From Saccharopolyspora gloriosae (GTDB lineage Bacteria > Actinomycetota > Actinomycetes > Mycobacteriales > Pseudonocardiaceae): 64,000 nt of DNA. Position 1 is the first letter of the stretch; every line of letters starts with the position of its first letter. The stretch lies in the NCBI RefSeq assembly GCF_014203325.1, contig NZ_JACHIV010000001.1, positions 5,085,501 to 5,149,500 on the forward strand. The letters run 5' to 3'. Position numbers and translations under genes: made by a program. Positions 18,930 through 28,576 of this stretch are shown one piece after another. Under the pieces are notes generated by a model that did no database searches, had not been told where the DNA came from, and saw nothing but the letters and a program-made list of their open reading frames with translations.

Positions 18930-19661
18930 TCACGAACCGCGAAGCAGGCCCAGCGGACGGGTGCGAATTCGCACGCGATAGCCGACTTCCAGCGCGCATC
19001 CGGATACCTCGCGCAGCGCGCGGCGCGCGACCTTCGGCGAGAACTCGATCCCCAGCACCTCGGCCAGCTCCGCGCGATCGTCGAACCGCCACACCGTTCG
19101 CACCTGCTCGCTGTCGAAGCCGTGCAGCTGGAAGAACCGCTCCACCGCGGGCGGGTCGAACCGGGGCGCGTCCGCCCGCATCCACTTCCCGTACGGCTCG
19201 CACGAGCCGTCCAGATCGATGATCGCCAGCGTGCCGCCCGGCCGCAGCACCCGCTCGGCCTCGGCCAATCCCGGCTGGCACCCCGGCCCGAAGAAGTACG
19301 CCGTCCGCGCGTGCACGAGGTCGACGCTCGCGTCGGCCAGCGGGAGCCGCTGCGCGGGAGCCCGGCGGACGTCCACCCCGGCGAGCCCGGCGACCCGCCG
19401 CCGCGCCCGCTCCACCAGCGGCGCGTGCGGCTCGATTCCGATCACCGACCGCGCGGACTCCGCGAAGACCTCCAAGTGGAAGCCGTCGCCGCACCCGACG
19501 TCGACCACGTCCCGGCCCGCCCAGTCGCACCGGGCGCGCAGCGCGCCCCACAGCGCGCCGGTCGAGTCCTGCGCGCGGTTCTCCCGCTCGTAGACCTCCG
19601 GCCAGTGCCAGATGTTCGGGCTCGGCGTGATCCGGGGCTCCGGCTCGGAGCCGATCACCAC
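18930..19661 (-). CDS. Class I SAM-dependent methyltransferase
   Basis: A 243-residue Rossmann-fold methyltransferase. Motif I is VVDVGCGDGFHLEVF, the acidic end of strand 2 is IGIEPHAP, the motif IV region is SVDLVHARTAYFFGP and motif VI is RVLRPGGTLAIIDLDG. The substrate is unknown; the compact size suggests a small molecule. The gene starts at a GTG 10 bp behind the cdsA stop, so it probably shares the cdsA transcript. It is part of the segment absent from the equivalent rlmN-cdsA junction in M. tuberculosis (from memory). Confidence 0.82.
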   Translation of the reverse strand: MVIGSEPEPRITPSPNIWHWPEVYERENRAQDSTGALWGALRARCDWAGRDVVDVGCGDGFHLEVFAESARSVIGIEPHAPLVERARRRVAGLAGVDVRRAPAQRLPLADASVDLVHARTAYFFGPGCQPGLAEAERVLRPGGTLAIIDLDGSCEPYGKWMRADAPRFDPPAVERFFQLHGFDSEQVRTVWRFDDRAELAEVLGIEFSPKVARRALREVSGCALEVGYRVRIRTRPLGLLRGS

Positions 19662-19671
19662 GGCGACCAGA

Positions 19672-20517
19672 TCATTGCGGTAGCAACCAGAAAAGCATCA
19701 TCCACGCCACCACCGCGGACGGCAGCAGCGAATCCATCCGATCCATCAGACCGCCGTGCCCCGGAAGCATGTTGCCCATGTCCTTGATGCCCAGGTCCCG
19801 CTTGATGACCGACTCCATCAAGTCGCCCAGCGTCGCGCTGCACACCAGGGCGGCGCCGAACAGCGCGCCCTGCCACCACTGGCCCTCCAGCAGCAGCGTC
19901 ACCGACAGCGCACCCGCGACGGTGCCCGTCAGCATCGACCCGCCGAAGCCCTCCCAGGACTTCTTCGGGCTGATCGACGGCGCCATCGGATGCTTGCCCA
20001 GCAGCACGCCGAACGCGTAGCCGCCCGTGTCCGAGGCGACGACGCCGATCATGAAGCACAGCGCGCGGAACGCGCCGTCCTCCGGCACCGCCAGCATCGC
20101 GGCGAACGACGCGAACATCGGCACGTAGGCGGCGGTGAACACCGAGGCCGTCACGTCGCGCAGATAACCGTCCACGCCCAGCCGGAAACGCCAGGCCAGG
20201 CAGCCCAGCGTGGTGATCGTGAAGGCCACCAGCAGCCCGCGCAGCCCGAACGGCCACGACAACCAGATCATCAGCTGGCCGCCCACGAGCACCGGCAGCA
20301 GGCTGACCCGGATGTCGGCGCCGCGGCGCAGCGCCCCGGCCAGTTCCACCGTGGAGACCGCGGCCGCCACCGCCACGATGCCGATGAACAGGTGCCGCAG
20401 CATCAGCAACGACAAGATGATCGCGGCGCCGAGCACGACGCCCACGGCGATCGCCGCTCGCAGGTCACGACCTGCGCGAGAAGGGCGCGACGGCGGGTCC
20501 GGTACGGAAGCGGACAT
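19672..20517 (-). CDS. cdsA: Phosphatidate cytidylyltransferase
   Basis: Makes CDP-diacylglycerol from phosphatidate and CTP at the membrane, the branch point for phosphatidylinositol and cardiolipin. The 281-residue protein has about seven to eight transmembrane helices and the CDS signature near its C-terminus, SATLGDLMESVIKRDLGIKD followed by PGHGGLMDRMDS. ISPKKSWEGFGGS is also conserved. The ATG at 20517 follows AAGGTGAG; a GTG at 20550 is an alternative. Order rpsB-tsf-pyrH-frr-cdsA is widely conserved in bacteria. Confidence 0.95.
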   Translation of the reverse strand: MSASVPDPPSRPSRAGRDLRAAIAVGVVLGAAIILSLLMLRHLFIGIVAVAAAVSTVELAGALRRGADIRVSLLPVLVGGQLMIWLSWPFGLRGLLVAFTITTLGCLAWRFRLGVDGYLRDVTASVFTAAYVPMFASFAAMLAVPEDGAFRALCFMIGVVASDTGGYAFGVLLGKHPMAPSISPKKSWEGFGGSMLTGTVAGALSVTLLLEGQWWQGALFGAALVCSATLGDLMESVIKRDLGIKDMGNMLPGHGGLMDRMDSLLPSAVVAWMMLFWLLPQ

Positions 20518-20699
20518 CCCGGACTCACCTTCGCGCTGGCTGGTCGTCACCGAAGATCGCCCGGTACCAGCACTTCCGGAGCCCGGACCTCGTGCGGCCG
20601 GACCTGGGGACGACACGAGCGGGAACGACCAGGCGCCCACTCGGGCGCCGCCGGCGAAAGCGGCCCGGCAGCCGCGAACCACAGTTGCAAGACAGCCTC

Positions 20700-21257
20700 T
20701 CAAACTTCGAGGAGCTCTGCTTCCTTGTGCTTGACGAGATCGTCGATCTGGGCCGTGAAGCGGTGCGTCAAGGTCTCCAGCTCCTTCTCGCCCCGCTTGC
20801 CCTCGTCCTCGCCCGCTTCCCCGTCCTTGACGACGCGGTCGATCTCTTCCTTGACCTTGCGCCGGATTCCGCGCACCGAGATCTTGCCCTCCTCGCCCTT
20901 GTGCTTGGCGAGCTTGACCATCTCCTTGCGGCGTTCCTCGGTCATCTGGGGAACGGCGATGCGGATCAGCTGCCCGTCGTTGGACGGGTTGAAGCCCAGG
21001 TCGGAGTCCCGGATCGCCTTCTCCATCGCGGCGAGCTGGCTCGCGTCGTAAGGCTTGACCACGACCAACCGGGCCTCCGGCACGCTGATGCTGGCCAGCT
21101 GGTTCAGCGGCGTCGGCGAGCCGTAGTAGTCGACGACGACGTTGGCGAACATCCCCGGATTGGCACGGCCGGTGCGAACCGTGGCCAGGTCGTCCTTGGC
21201 CACCTGCACCGCCTTCTCCATCTTCTCCTCGCCCTCGAGGAGAGTCTCGTCGATCAC
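20700..21257 (-). CDS. frr: Ribosome recycling factor
   Basis: Releases post-termination ribosomes together with EF-G. The 185-residue product has the family's two-domain, three-helix-bundle layout: it opens with [17 protein letters not shown], then [11 protein letters not shown], then [18 protein letters not shown], and ends ITEERR-like helical segments through KEAELLEV. The GTG start follows AAGGAG at five bases. It lies 91 bp downstream of pyrH on the same strand and upstream of cdsA. Length is standard. Confidence 0.97.
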   Translation of the reverse strand: MIDETLLEGEEKMEKAVQVAKDDLATVRTGRANPGMFANVVVDYYGSPTPLNQLASISVPEARLVVVKPYDASQLAAMEKAIRDSDLGFNPSNDGQLIRIAVPQMTEERRKEMVKLAKHKGEEGKISVRGIRRKVKEEIDRVVKDGEAGEDEGKRGEKELETLTHRFTAQIDDLVKHKEAELLEV

Positions 21258-21348
21258 GGTTGCTCCTTAGGTGTGCCGGCCGATGTGTACAGCGCGCCGC
21301 GCGACGCGGCGGCGTCGGTAGCGGAACCCGATCAGGATCTCAGCACGG

Positions 21349-22098
21349 TCAGGCGGGCCCTGCGGCCGGGGTGCTGACCAGGGTTCCGATCTTCTCACCG
21401 CGCACGGCGCGAGCGATGTTGCCCTCCTCCAGGAGGTTGAACACCAGGATGGGCATCTGGTTGTCCATGCACAGGCTGAACGCGGTCGCGTCGGCGACCT
21501 TGAGCCCTCGCTCCAGCACCTCCCGGTGGCTGACCGCGTCGAAGCGCTCCGCCGTCGGGTCCGTCTTCGGGTCCGCGGTGTAGACCCCGTCCACGCCCTT
21601 GGCCATCAGCACGACCTCGCAACCGATCTCCAGCGCGCGCTGCGCGGCCGCGGTGTCGGTGGAGAAGTACGGCATGCCGGTCCCCGCACCGAAGATGACC
21701 ACGCGGCCCTTCTCCATGTGCCGGATCGCGCGGCGCGGGATGTAGGGCTCGGCGACCTGGCCCATTTCGATCGCCGTCATCACCCTGGTGTCGATGTCGT
21801 GCTCGCGTTCCAGGAAGTCCTGCAGCGCCAGGCAGTTCATCACCGTGCCCAGCATGCTCATGTAGTCGCCGCGAGCGCGTTCCATGCCGCGCTGCTGCAG
21901 CTCGGCGCCGCGGAAGAAGTTGCCGCCGCCGATGACCACGGCGACCTCGACGCCGCCCGCCACGACCTCGGCGATCTGCCTGGCCACCGTGCCGACCACG
22001 TTCGGGTCGACGCCGACCGCACCGCCGCCGAACATCTCACCGCCCAGTTTGAGCAGCACACGCCCATAGCCGTCTTCCGACAGACCGTCGTCGGTCAC
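21349..22098 (-). CDS. pyrH: UMP kinase
   Basis: Phosphorylates UMP to UDP with ATP; a hexameric amino-acid-kinase-fold enzyme usually activated by GTP and inhibited by UTP. The 249-residue protein shows [23 protein letters not shown], the substrate region [33 protein letters not shown] and [15 protein letters not shown]. The GTG start follows GGGAGG. The spacer upstream carries two hairpins behind tsf, so pyrH may be transcribed by readthrough or from its own promoter. Confidence 0.97.
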   Translation of the reverse strand: MTDDGLSEDGYGRVLLKLGGEMFGGGAVGVDPNVVGTVARQIAEVVAGGVEVAVVIGGGNFFRGAELQQRGMERARGDYMSMLGTVMNCLALQDFLEREHDIDTRVMTAIEMGQVAEPYIPRRAIRHMEKGRVVIFGAGTGMPYFSTDTAAAQRALEIGCEVVLMAKGVDGVYTADPKTDPTAERFDAVSHREVLERGLKVADATAFSLCMDNQMPILVFNLLEEGNIARAVRGEKIGTLVSTPAAGPA

Positions 22099-22167
22099 TG
22101 GGTTCCTCCCGAGAGGCTGATTGTTGCGCGGTGATCGAAGTGCACCGTCAGCGGTGCGCTGCGCGAA

Positions 22168-22200
22168 CGCCCCGCCCTCCCAGGGGGCGGAGGCGGGGCG
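22168..22200. other. G/C-rich hairpin in the tsf-pyrH spacer
   Basis: CGCCCCGCC at 22168-22176 pairs with GGCGGGGCG at 22192-22200, with an inner CTCC/GGAG extension. It lies in the pyrH leader, 70 bp upstream of the GTG, and may fold in the transcript. No regulatory class is recognised. Confidence 0.4.
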
Positions 22201-22260
22201 TGAGGTCGCGAACCCCGCCGCCGGGCACGCTCAGGGCGAGCCGGCGGCGGCGACGCGAAA

Positions 22261-22290
22261 CCGGTGCGGCGGTCACGACCGCCGCACCGG
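22261..22290 (-). terminator. Terminator hairpin after tsf
   Basis: A perfect 14-bp inverted repeat (CCGGTGCGGCGGTC at 22261-22274, complement at 22277-22290) begins 6 bp past the tsf stop codon on the minus strand. The stem is G/C-rich with a minimal loop and no T-tract. Confidence 0.7.
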
Positions 22291-22296
22291 GCGAGA

Positions 22297-23112
22297 TCAG
22301 GCCTGGCCGACCTCGAACCGCGCGAAGCGGGTCACGGTCACGCCGGCCTCGTCGAGCAGGGCCTTGACGGTCTTCTTGTTGTCCTGCACCGACGGCTGGT
22401 CGAGCAGCACGTTCTCCTTGAAGAAACCGTTGAGCCGACCCTCGATGATCTTCGGCAGGGCCTGCTCCGGCTTGTTCTCGGCGCGCGCGGTCTCCTCGGC
22501 GATGCGGCGCTCGTTCGCCACCACGTCCTCCGGGACCTCGTCGCGGGCCAGGTAGGTGGCCTTCAGGGCCGCCACCTGCATCGCGGCGTTGCGGGCAGCG
22601 TCCTCGGAGGGACCGGTGTACTCGACGAGGACACCGACCGCCGGCGGCAGGTCCGCGGCGCGGCGGTGCAGGTAGGTCGTCACCTGGCCGTCGAAGACGG
22701 CCACGCGGCGCAGCTCCAGCTTCTCGCCGATCTTGACGGCGAGCTCCTGCACGGCCTCACCGATCGTCTTGTCGCCCAGCGGGGCGGCCTTGACGGTCTC
22801 GAGGTCGGAGGAGTTCGCGGCCTTGGCGGCCTTGACGACCTGGTCCGCCAGGGAGATGAACTCGTCGTTCTTGGCGACGAAGTCGGTCTCGCTGTTGAGC
22901 TCGATCATCGCGCCGTCCTCGGCGGCGACCAGGCCCTCGGCGGCGGAACGCTCGGCGCGCTTGCCGATGTCCTTGGCACCCTTGATGCGCAAGACCTCCA
23001 CGGCCTTGTCGAAGTCCCCGTCGGTCTCGGTGAGGGCCTTCTTGCAGTCCATCATGCCGGCGCCGGTCAGGTCACGGAGACGCTTGACGTCGGCCGCAGT
23101 GTAGTTAGCCAT
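22297..23112 (-). CDS. tsf: Elongation factor Ts
   Basis: Nucleotide exchange factor for EF-Tu. The 271-residue protein begins with the UBA-like N-terminal domain ([24 protein letters not shown]), then the [12 protein letters not shown] motif that contacts EF-Tu, and a core dimerisation domain. The ATG is preceded by AAGGACGG. It lies 217 bp downstream of rpsB with a strong hairpin between them, a common arrangement that lowers tsf transcription relative to rpsB. Another hairpin follows its stop. Confidence 0.97.
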   Translation of the reverse strand: MANYTAADVKRLRDLTGAGMMDCKKALTETDGDFDKAVEVLRIKGAKDIGKRAERSAAEGLVAAEDGAMIELNSETDFVAKNDEFISLADQVVKAAKAANSSDLETVKAAPLGDKTIGEAVQELAVKIGEKLELRRVAVFDGQVTTYLHRRAADLPPAVGVLVEYTGPSEDAARNAAMQVAALKATYLARDEVPEDVVANERRIAEETARAENKPEQALPKIIEGRLNGFFKENVLLDQPSVQDNKKTVKALLDEAGVTVTRFARFEVGQA

Positions 23113-23285
23113 CGTGCGGGTCCGTCCTTTTTCGGAATGTGTGCACAGCGGAAGTTTCAGCGGCGATTTCCGGCGGAACCAGGCCCGTCGGAATCCGCTC
23201 GCGACGCGAAAGAGGCGGCGGCCGCATCAGCGATGCCCGCCGCCACTGGCCTCGGCCACCAGTGTGGCCGGTCGGCGCGAAGATC

Positions 23286-23322
23286 GTGCTGGTCACCCGC
23301 TCGGACGGCGGGTGACCAGCAC
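23286..23322 (-). terminator. rpsB-tsf intercistronic hairpin
   Basis: A perfect 15-bp inverted repeat (GTGCTGGTCACCCGC at 23286-23300, complement at 23308-23322) with a 7-nt loop starts 7 bp after the rpsB stop on the minus strand. It probably acts as a partial terminator or mRNA stabiliser between rpsB and tsf. Confidence 0.75.
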
Positions 23323-23329
23323 GACTGAA

Positions 23330-24166
23330 TCAGGACTGAGCGGGCTGCTCGTCGGCCGCCGGGGCCGCAGCGCCTTCACCGGAACCGGTGGCCAGCAGCT
23401 GCTGCTCCCACTCGGGCAGCGGCTCCTCGCCGGTCGGCTGCGGCTTCTCCTCGCCCTCGACGGCGCCGTTGCCACGGCCGCTGCGGGACATGAGGCCCGC
23501 GGCGACACCGTCGGCGACCACGCGGGTCAGCAGCGCGGCGGAGCGGATCGCGTCGTCGTTGCCCGGGATCGGGTAGTCGACCTCGTCCGGGTCGCAGTTG
23601 GTGTCCAGGATCGCCACGACCGGGATGCCCAGCTTGCGAGCCTCGCCGACGGCGATGTGCTCCTTCTTGGTGTCCACGATCCAGACGGCGCTCGGGATCT
23701 TGGACATGTCGCGAATACCGCCGAGGGTCTTCTCGAGCTTGTCCTTCTCGCGGGTCAGCATCAAGATTTCCTTCTTGGTGCGACCCTCGAAGCCACCGGT
23801 CTGCTCCATGGTCTCCAGCTCCTTGAGCCGCTGGAGACGACGGTGCACGGTCTGGAAGTTCGTGAGCATGCCGCCCAGCCAGCGCTGGTTCACGTAGGGC
23901 ATGCCGACGCGCAGCGACTGCTCCGCGATGGCTTCCTGAGCCTGCTTCTTGGTACCGACGAACAGGATCGTCCCGCCGTGCGCGACCGTCTGCTTGACGA
24001 AGTCGTAAGCCGCATCGATGTAGGACAGCGCCTGCTGCAGGTCGATGATGTAAATGCCGTTGCGCTCGGTGAAGATGTAGCGCTTCATCTTCGGGTTCCA
24101 GCGCCGGGTCTGGTGCCCGAAGTGCACGCCGCTGTCGAGCAGCTGCTTCATGGTGACGACGGCCAT
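23330..24166 (-). CDS. rpsB: 30S ribosomal protein S2
   Basis: Small-subunit protein S2 (278 aa). It has the conserved start [26 protein letters not shown], here interrupted only for brevity at GVHFGH and RRWNPKM, plus [42 protein letters not shown] and [15 protein letters not shown]. An acidic, Ala/Pro-rich tail of about 45 residues extends the C-terminus, as is common in actinobacteria. The ATG at 24166 follows an AAGG. Upstream is a long non-coding leader shared with a divergent M23-like gene. Confidence 0.97.
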   Translation of the reverse strand: MAVVTMKQLLDSGVHFGHQTRRWNPKMKRYIFTERNGIYIIDLQQALSYIDAAYDFVKQTVAHGGTILFVGTKKQAQEAIAEQSLRVGMPYVNQRWLGGMLTNFQTVHRRLQRLKELETMEQTGGFEGRTKKEILMLTREKDKLEKTLGGIRDMSKIPSAVWIVDTKKEHIAVGEARKLGIPVVAILDTNCDPDEVDYPIPGNDDAIRSAALLTRVVADGVAAGLMSRSGRGNGAVEGEEKPQPTGEEPLPEWEQQLLATGSGEGAAAPAADEQPAQS

Positions 24167-24669
24167 GGCCTTGTTCGCACCTCTTGTGTCGGGCGCACCG
24201 CCGAGCGGTGCGCGGTTCGGTTCTCGCGGCGAGCCGGGTGGCCCGCTGCCCTGGTGTCCGCGCCCGGTGCCCCCACCCTGGCCCTGCGGGCCGGGACCTC
24301 GAAGGCACCGCTCGTTCCGCCGGAGCTCCGAACCGCCCTGCTCCCGAACGCCGAACCGATCACCGATCGGACCGGGTGATCTCGCGCCTCCGGGCGGCCG
24401 TGCCGAGCCGGGCGGGCCGAAGCCGTTCAGCGCGGGACGGGGCCGCCAGGAGCGGAACCACAGGTGCGGGAGTGGAGTTGTTCGGTTTCCCGACGGCGAC
24501 GCGCGGACACGCGAAGTCGGATCGTGCGCACACGAAACCGCGTTAATAGTGTACTCGACGGGCAAAGCCGCCCAGGGCGAGGTCGCGAGTTGTCCACAGG
24601 CGGCCGATTCATCCACAGATTTCCGGATTGCCCCTGTCCGGCCCGCGCCGAGCGGGTCACGGTGGAAGC
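24167..24669. promoter_or_regulatory. Divergent rpsB / M23-gene control region
   Basis: This 503-bp gap separates rpsB (minus) from the M23-like gene (plus). The leftmost 370 bp would be the rpsB leader. An AT-rich stretch at 24541-24553 reads TATTAA on the minus strand and is a plausible -10 region. The paired DnaA-box-like element at 24587-24624 lies beside it. No S2-binding RNA structure was confidently recognised. Confidence 0.45.
24587..24624 (+). repeat. Dispersed 38-bp element with two DnaA-box-like motifs, copy A
   Basis: Contains TTGTCCACA at 24590-24598, an exact match to the actinomycete DnaA box, and TCATCCACA at 24609-24617, 19 bp apart start to start. The whole 38 bp matches the minus strand at 30819-30856 at 35 of 38 positions. 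Confidence 0.75.
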
Positions 24670-25281
24670 ATGCTCCCGCTCCCCCGGATCTTCCCCGTCC
24701 GCGCCGGTCACCGGCGCTCCGGCCACGTCCGGCCCGCCCTGCTCGCCCGGCTGCTGCCGGTGCTGCTGATCGTCGCGCCCGCGGTTCTTCCCGGCACCGC
24801 CGCGACCGCGCCGGGCGCTGAGCCCGGTGCCGAGGCTCCTCCCCCGCCGCGGAACGGATGGCACCACCCGCTGCCCGGTTCCGCGGTGTCACGCCCGTTC
24901 GCGCCGCCCACCAGCGCCTACGGCCCCGGCCATCGCGGCGTGGACCTGTCCGGGGTGCCCGGTGCCACCGTGGCGGCGGCTGATGCGGGCGTCGTCGGCT
25001 ACGCCGGGCAGCTCGCCGGTCGCCCGGTGGTGTCGATCGAGCACGCGGGCGGCCTGCGCACCACTTACGAGCCGGTTCGCCCGACCGTCGAGGCCGGTCG
25101 GCGAGTGGCCGCGGGCCAGCCGATCGGCGTCCTCGAAGCGGGACATCCCGGCTGCGCGGCACCGGCGTGCCTGCACTGGGGCGCCCGCCGCGACGCGGAC
25201 TACCTCGATCCGCTCGCCCTGCTCGGTGCCGTCGAGGTGCGGCTGCTGCCCTGGGACGCTGCTGCGCCGGTCGGATCGTGA
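24670..25281 (+). CDS. Secreted M23-like (LytM) protein with altered zinc site
   Basis: A 203-residue exported protein: signal peptide about residues 20-45, a short Pro-rich linker, then a LytM/peptidase M23 domain ([38 protein letters not shown]). Ligands His88 and Asp92 are present, but the usual second motif HxH reads C167-L-H169, so one residue of the catalytic pair is replaced. It may bind or remodel peptidoglycan without full hydrolytic activity. Position next to rpsB matches Rv2891 in M. tuberculosis from memory. The ATG at 24670 gives a good signal peptide. Confidence 0.85.
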   Translation: MLPLPRIFPVRAGHRRSGHVRPALLARLLPVLLIVAPAVLPGTAATAPGAEPGAEAPPPPRNGWHHPLPGSAVSRPFAPPTSAYGPGHRGVDLSGVPGATVAAADAGVVGYAGQLAGRPVVSIEHAGGLRTTYEPVRPTVEAGRRVAAGQPIGVLEAGHPGCAAPACLHWGARRDADYLDPLALLGAVEVRLLPWDAAAPVGS

Positions 25282-25311
25282 GCCCCGCGCCGCACGGGCT
25301 CTAGGCCGCGA

Positions 25312-26403
25312 TCACGACTGGGGTTCGGTGAGCTTGCTGCGCAGGCGCAGGACCGCGCGCGTGTGCAACTGGCAGACGCGGGACTCGGTGACCCCCAGCA
25401 CCTTGCCGATCTCGGCCAAGGTGAGGTTCTCGAAGTAGTAGAGCGTCACCACGACCCGGTCGCGATCGCTGAGCCGCTCCACCGCCTCCGCCAGCTGCCT
25501 GCGGCTGTCCCGGTCCACCAGGGCCGCCACCGGATCCTCCGCCCGGTCGTCGGGCAGCGTCTCGGCGAGCGACGCGGTGCCCCGGCCGACGCTGATCAAG
25601 TCGTCGAGGGCGACGACGCTGGTCATCTGCAGCTGGGCGAACAGGTCGTGCAGCTCGTCGGCGGACACGTCGAGCTCGTCGGCGAGTTCCACGTCGGTGG
25701 CGTGGCGCTGGAGCTTCGCTTCCAACCGCTCCAGCGCGCGTTCGAGGTCCCTGGCCCGGCTGCGCACCGAACGCGGTACCCAGTCCTGCGCGCGCAGGTC
25801 GTCCAAGATCGCGCCCCGGATCCGCTGCATGGCGTAGGTCTCGAACTTCAGGCCGCGTTCGGGCTCGAACTTCTCGATCGCGTCGACCAGCCCGAAGATG
25901 CCGGACTGCACCAGGTCGGAGACCTCGACGTGCGAGGGCAGCCCGGTGCCGACCCGGCCGGCCACGTACTTCACCAGCGGCGCGTAGTGCAGCACCAGCC
26001 TGTCCCGCAGGCCTTGATCGCGATGTTCACCGAAGGCGTGCCAGAGCGCCACGATGCCCGCTTCGACGTCGTCGGCGCTGCGCTGATCGTCGGCGACGAG
26101 GTACGACAACCGCCCCGGTGTCGAGGGCTTCGCCGCGTCAGCACCCTGGTCGACCCCGGATCGGGTGGCCGTGTCCGACTGCGCCGCGGCCCTCTGGGGG
26201 GTGGCCGCGCCGCCGGTGTGCCGGCTGCCGTTGACCTGCGCGCCGTTGGTGCCGGAGCCCGTGTCGTGGCCGTTCTGGCTGCGCTGCGCGGTCGGCTCGC
26301 CGGGGAGACTCGTCCTCGACGACGTCGATCTCGATGTCGCTTCCGTGGCCACGGTGCGGGCACCGCCCCCGGCGTCGTCAGGAACGGGGGTGGGTTCGGT
26401 CAT
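25312..26403 (-). CDS. whiG: WhiG/FliA-family RNA polymerase sigma factor
   Basis: Alternative sigma factor that in Streptomyces commits aerial hyphae to sporulation. Region 2 reads [37 protein letters not shown] and [19 protein letters not shown]; region 3 follows; region 4 contains [19 protein letters not shown] and [16 protein letters not shown]. At 363 residues it is about 80 longer than Streptomyces WhiG because of a Ser/Thr/Gly/Gln-rich N-terminal tail of about 95 residues. The ATG lies inside the last codons of xerC (26-bp overlap), so the two are coupled. Its location near rpsB is also as in Streptomyces. Confidence 0.92.
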   Translation of the reverse strand: MTEPTPVPDDAGGGARTVATEATSRSTSSRTSLPGEPTAQRSQNGHDTGSGTNGAQVNGSRHTGGAATPQRAAAQSDTATRSGVDQGADAAKPSTPGRLSYLVADDQRSADDVEAGIVALWHAFGEHRDQGLRDRLVLHYAPLVKYVAGRVGTGLPSHVEVSDLVQSGIFGLVDAIEKFEPERGLKFETYAMQRIRGAILDDLRAQDWVPRSVRSRARDLERALERLEAKLQRHATDVELADELDVSADELHDLFAQLQMTSVVALDDLISVGRGTASLAETLPDDRAEDPVAALVDRDSRRQLAEAVERLSDRDRVVVTLYYFENLTLAEIGKVLGVTESRVCQLHTRAVLRLRSKLTEPQS

Positions 26404-27346
26404 GAATCGCCTTCAGCCGGTCGACGGTCACGTGGGTGTAAAGCTGGGTCGTTGCGAGCGTAGCGTGACCAAGCAACTCCTGAACGCTACGGAGGTCTGC
26501 TCCTCCTTCGAGCAGATGGGTCGCAGCCGAATGCCTCAGCCCGTGCGGCCCGAGATCGGCCGCGCCGGGCACGGCCTGCACGGCGTCGTGCACCACCCGG
26601 CGTGCCATGCGCTGGTCCAACCGCCCGCCGCGTGCACCGAGGAAGACCGCGGGGCCGGAACGGTCGGTGCCGAGTTCGGGCCGTCCCGCCGAGAGCCAGC
26701 GTTCCAGTGCCGCATCGGCGGGTACGCCGAACGGCACGGCGCGCTCCCGCTCGCCCTTACCGAGTACGCGGAGCAGGCGCCGTTCATGATCGATGTCGTC
26801 GAGGTCGAGCCCGCACAGCTCGGCCACCCGGATCCCGGTCGCGTACAGCAGCTCCAGCAGCGCGTGATCGCGCAGGGCGACCGGGTCGCCTTGCGCGGCC
26901 CCGGCCGCGGACGCGGTCATCGCCGAGTCCGCCTGGTCTGCGCGCAGCACCGACGGCAGCACCCGGTGCTTGGACGGGGCCGTGAGCCTGGGTCCGGGGT
27001 CCGCGGCGAGCAGTCCGGTGCGGTGCGCCCACGCGGTGAAGGTCCGCACCGACGCGGCCCGGCGCGCCAGCGTCGCCCTGCTGATGCCCTGGGCGTGCTG
27101 GCCCGCCAGCCACGACCGCAGCGCGGGCAGCGTCACCTGGTCCAGGCCCGGTCCGGAGTTCGCCACGTCGGCGAGCAGCGAGACCACGTCGCCGAGGTAG
27201 GCGCGCACGGTGTGCCGGGACAGGCCGCGCTCGGCGGCGAGGTGGCGCTGGAACCGATCCACCGCGGAACCCAGCTCGTCGGGAAGCGATGCGCGCGCCG
27301 CGCGCAGGTCCGTTCTCGCCGCGGCGCCGGACCGTCTGCGTTCCAT
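26378..27346 (-). CDS. xerC: Tyrosine recombinase XerC
   Basis: Site-specific recombinase for resolving chromosome dimers at dif with XerD. The 322-residue protein has a SAM-like N-terminal DNA-binding domain ([22 protein letters not shown]-type segment) and catalytic residues Arg in TGIRVAEL, Lys in [19 protein letters not shown], His in GHATLATTQ and nucleophile Tyr303 in [14 protein letters not shown]. The ATG at 27346 is preferred over a longer in-frame extension. The 3' end overlaps whiG by 26 bp. Position between dprA and the rpsB cluster matches Rv2894c. Confidence 0.93.
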   Translation of the reverse strand: MERRRSGAAARTDLRAARASLPDELGSAVDRFQRHLAAERGLSRHTVRAYLGDVVSLLADVANSGPGLDQVTLPALRSWLAGQHAQGISRATLARRAASVRTFTAWAHRTGLLAADPGPRLTAPSKHRVLPSVLRADQADSAMTASAAGAAQGDPVALRDHALLELLYATGIRVAELCGLDLDDIDHERRLLRVLGKGERERAVPFGVPADAALERWLSAGRPELGTDRSGPAVFLGARGGRLDQRMARRVVHDAVQAVPGAADLGPHGLRHSAATHLLEGGADLRSVQELLGHATLATTQLYTHVTVDRLKAIHDRTHPRS

Positions 27347-27439
27347 GGTGCAAACGCTCGCCCTTGGACGTGGTCCGGTCAAGGGGGCCACGCCGTGAAC
27401 ACGCTCCCACCCGAGGCGCCGATGTCGATCACCGCGGGT

Positions 27440-28576
27440 TCATCCGGCGCACACCGCCCAACCGCCCTCCTTCCGCTCGACCAGGCCGGCCAGCTCCATC
27501 TCCGGCAGCAACGCCCGCACGGCGCGCAGGGACAAACCTGATTCCTGCGCGAGCCGGTCGGCGTCCGCACCTTTGCAAGCACTGACCGCATCGTGCAGTT
27601 GCCGCGCACGCGGCTCCAGCGCGTCGGTGCGGCGAGCGGCCGGTACCGGATCCACGAGGGGCGCGGCCCCGAGCGGGTTGATCATTTCGAGCACCTGGGG
27701 CGTCGATGTCACCAGCACCGCCTTCCCGGAGCGCACCATGTCGTGGCAGCCCACCGAACTGGCCGAGGTCACCGGCCCCGGCACCGCCATCAGCGGCAAC
27801 CCCAGCGCGTCGGTGGTGTTCGCGGTGTTGCCCGCGCCGCTTCGCGCCCCGGCCTCCACCACCACGGTGCCCTGGCCGCACGCAGCGATCAGCCTGTTGC
27901 GCACCAGGAACCGATGTCGTCGGGGCGTCGTGCCCGGCGGGTACTCCGTGGCCACCGCTCCTTGTTGCGCGAGGGCGCGCAACAACCGGCCGTGTCCTGC
28001 CGGGTAGTCGATGTCGATGCCGCAGGCCAGGAACGCCACCGTGGTGCCGCCCGCGGCCAGCGCGCCCCGATGGGCCGCGCCGTCGATGCCGTAGGCCGCG
28101 CCCGAGACCACCGCGCACCCGGCCGAGGCCAGACCGTGCCCCAGCTCGGCGGCGAGGTGCTCGCCGTACCCCGTCGCCGCGCGAGCCCCGACCACCGCCA
28201 CCGACGCGGCCAGCGCCTCGTTGAGATCCGCCCGGCCGCGCACCCACAGGGCGAGCGGGGCTGCCATGCCCGGCACCCCGACCTCGGCGGCCCCGGCCAG
28301 CAGTCCGAAGCGCTCCGCGGGCCAGCCCGGATCTTCCGGGATCAGCAGCCGCGCACCGATCCGCCGCGTGGCCGCCAGGAGATCCGCGCCCGAGACGTGC
28401 CGCCGCCGGGACTCGACCTCGTCGGCCACCGCACCGGGAGCCGAACCGCCGCGCACCAGCGCTGCCGTGCGGACGGGCCCGTGTTCGGCGACGCAGGCGG
28501 CCAACGCGGGCGCCGGGGGCTCGGCCACCGCCGCCAGGTAGGCACGAGCGAGCCGGACCTGCTCGTCCCCGCTCAT
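27440..28576 (-). CDS. dprA: DNA processing protein DprA
   Basis: Single-stranded DNA-binding RecA loader, best known from natural transformation. The 378-residue protein has an N-terminal SAM-like domain, the Rossmann-type core (VGARAATGYG, VSGAAYGIDGAAHRGAL, ACGIDIDYPAGH, RFLVRNRLIAACG, VVEAGARSGAGNTA) and a C-terminal winged-helix DML1-like domain. Widespread in actinobacteria that are not known to be competent. The ATG at 28576 begins SGDEQVRLARAYL. It lies 93 bp upstream of xerC and 217 bp downstream of comM. Confidence 0.94.
   Translation of the reverse strand: MSGDEQVRLARAYLAAVAEPPAPALAACVAEHGPVRTAALVRGGSAPGAVADEVESRRRHVSGADLLAATRRIGARLLIPEDPGWPAERFGLLAGAAEVGVPGMAAPLALWVRGRADLNEALAASVAVVGARAATGYGEHLAAELGHGLASAGCAVVSGAAYGIDGAAHRGALAAGGTTVAFLACGIDIDYPAGHGRLLRALAQQGAVATEYPPGTTPRRHRFLVRNRLIAACGQGTVVVEAGARSGAGNTANTTDALGLPLMAVPGPVTSASSVGCHDMVRSGKAVLVTSTPQVLEMINPLGAAPLVDPVPAARRTDALEPRARQLHDAVSACKGADADRLAQESGLSLRAVRALLPEMELAGLVERKEGGWAVCAG

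Noticed and set aside
18739-19222. Overlapping short plus-strand frames in the lower-GC spacer
   Set aside because: They have no clear start context, no family resemblance and run into the methyltransferase gene antisense.
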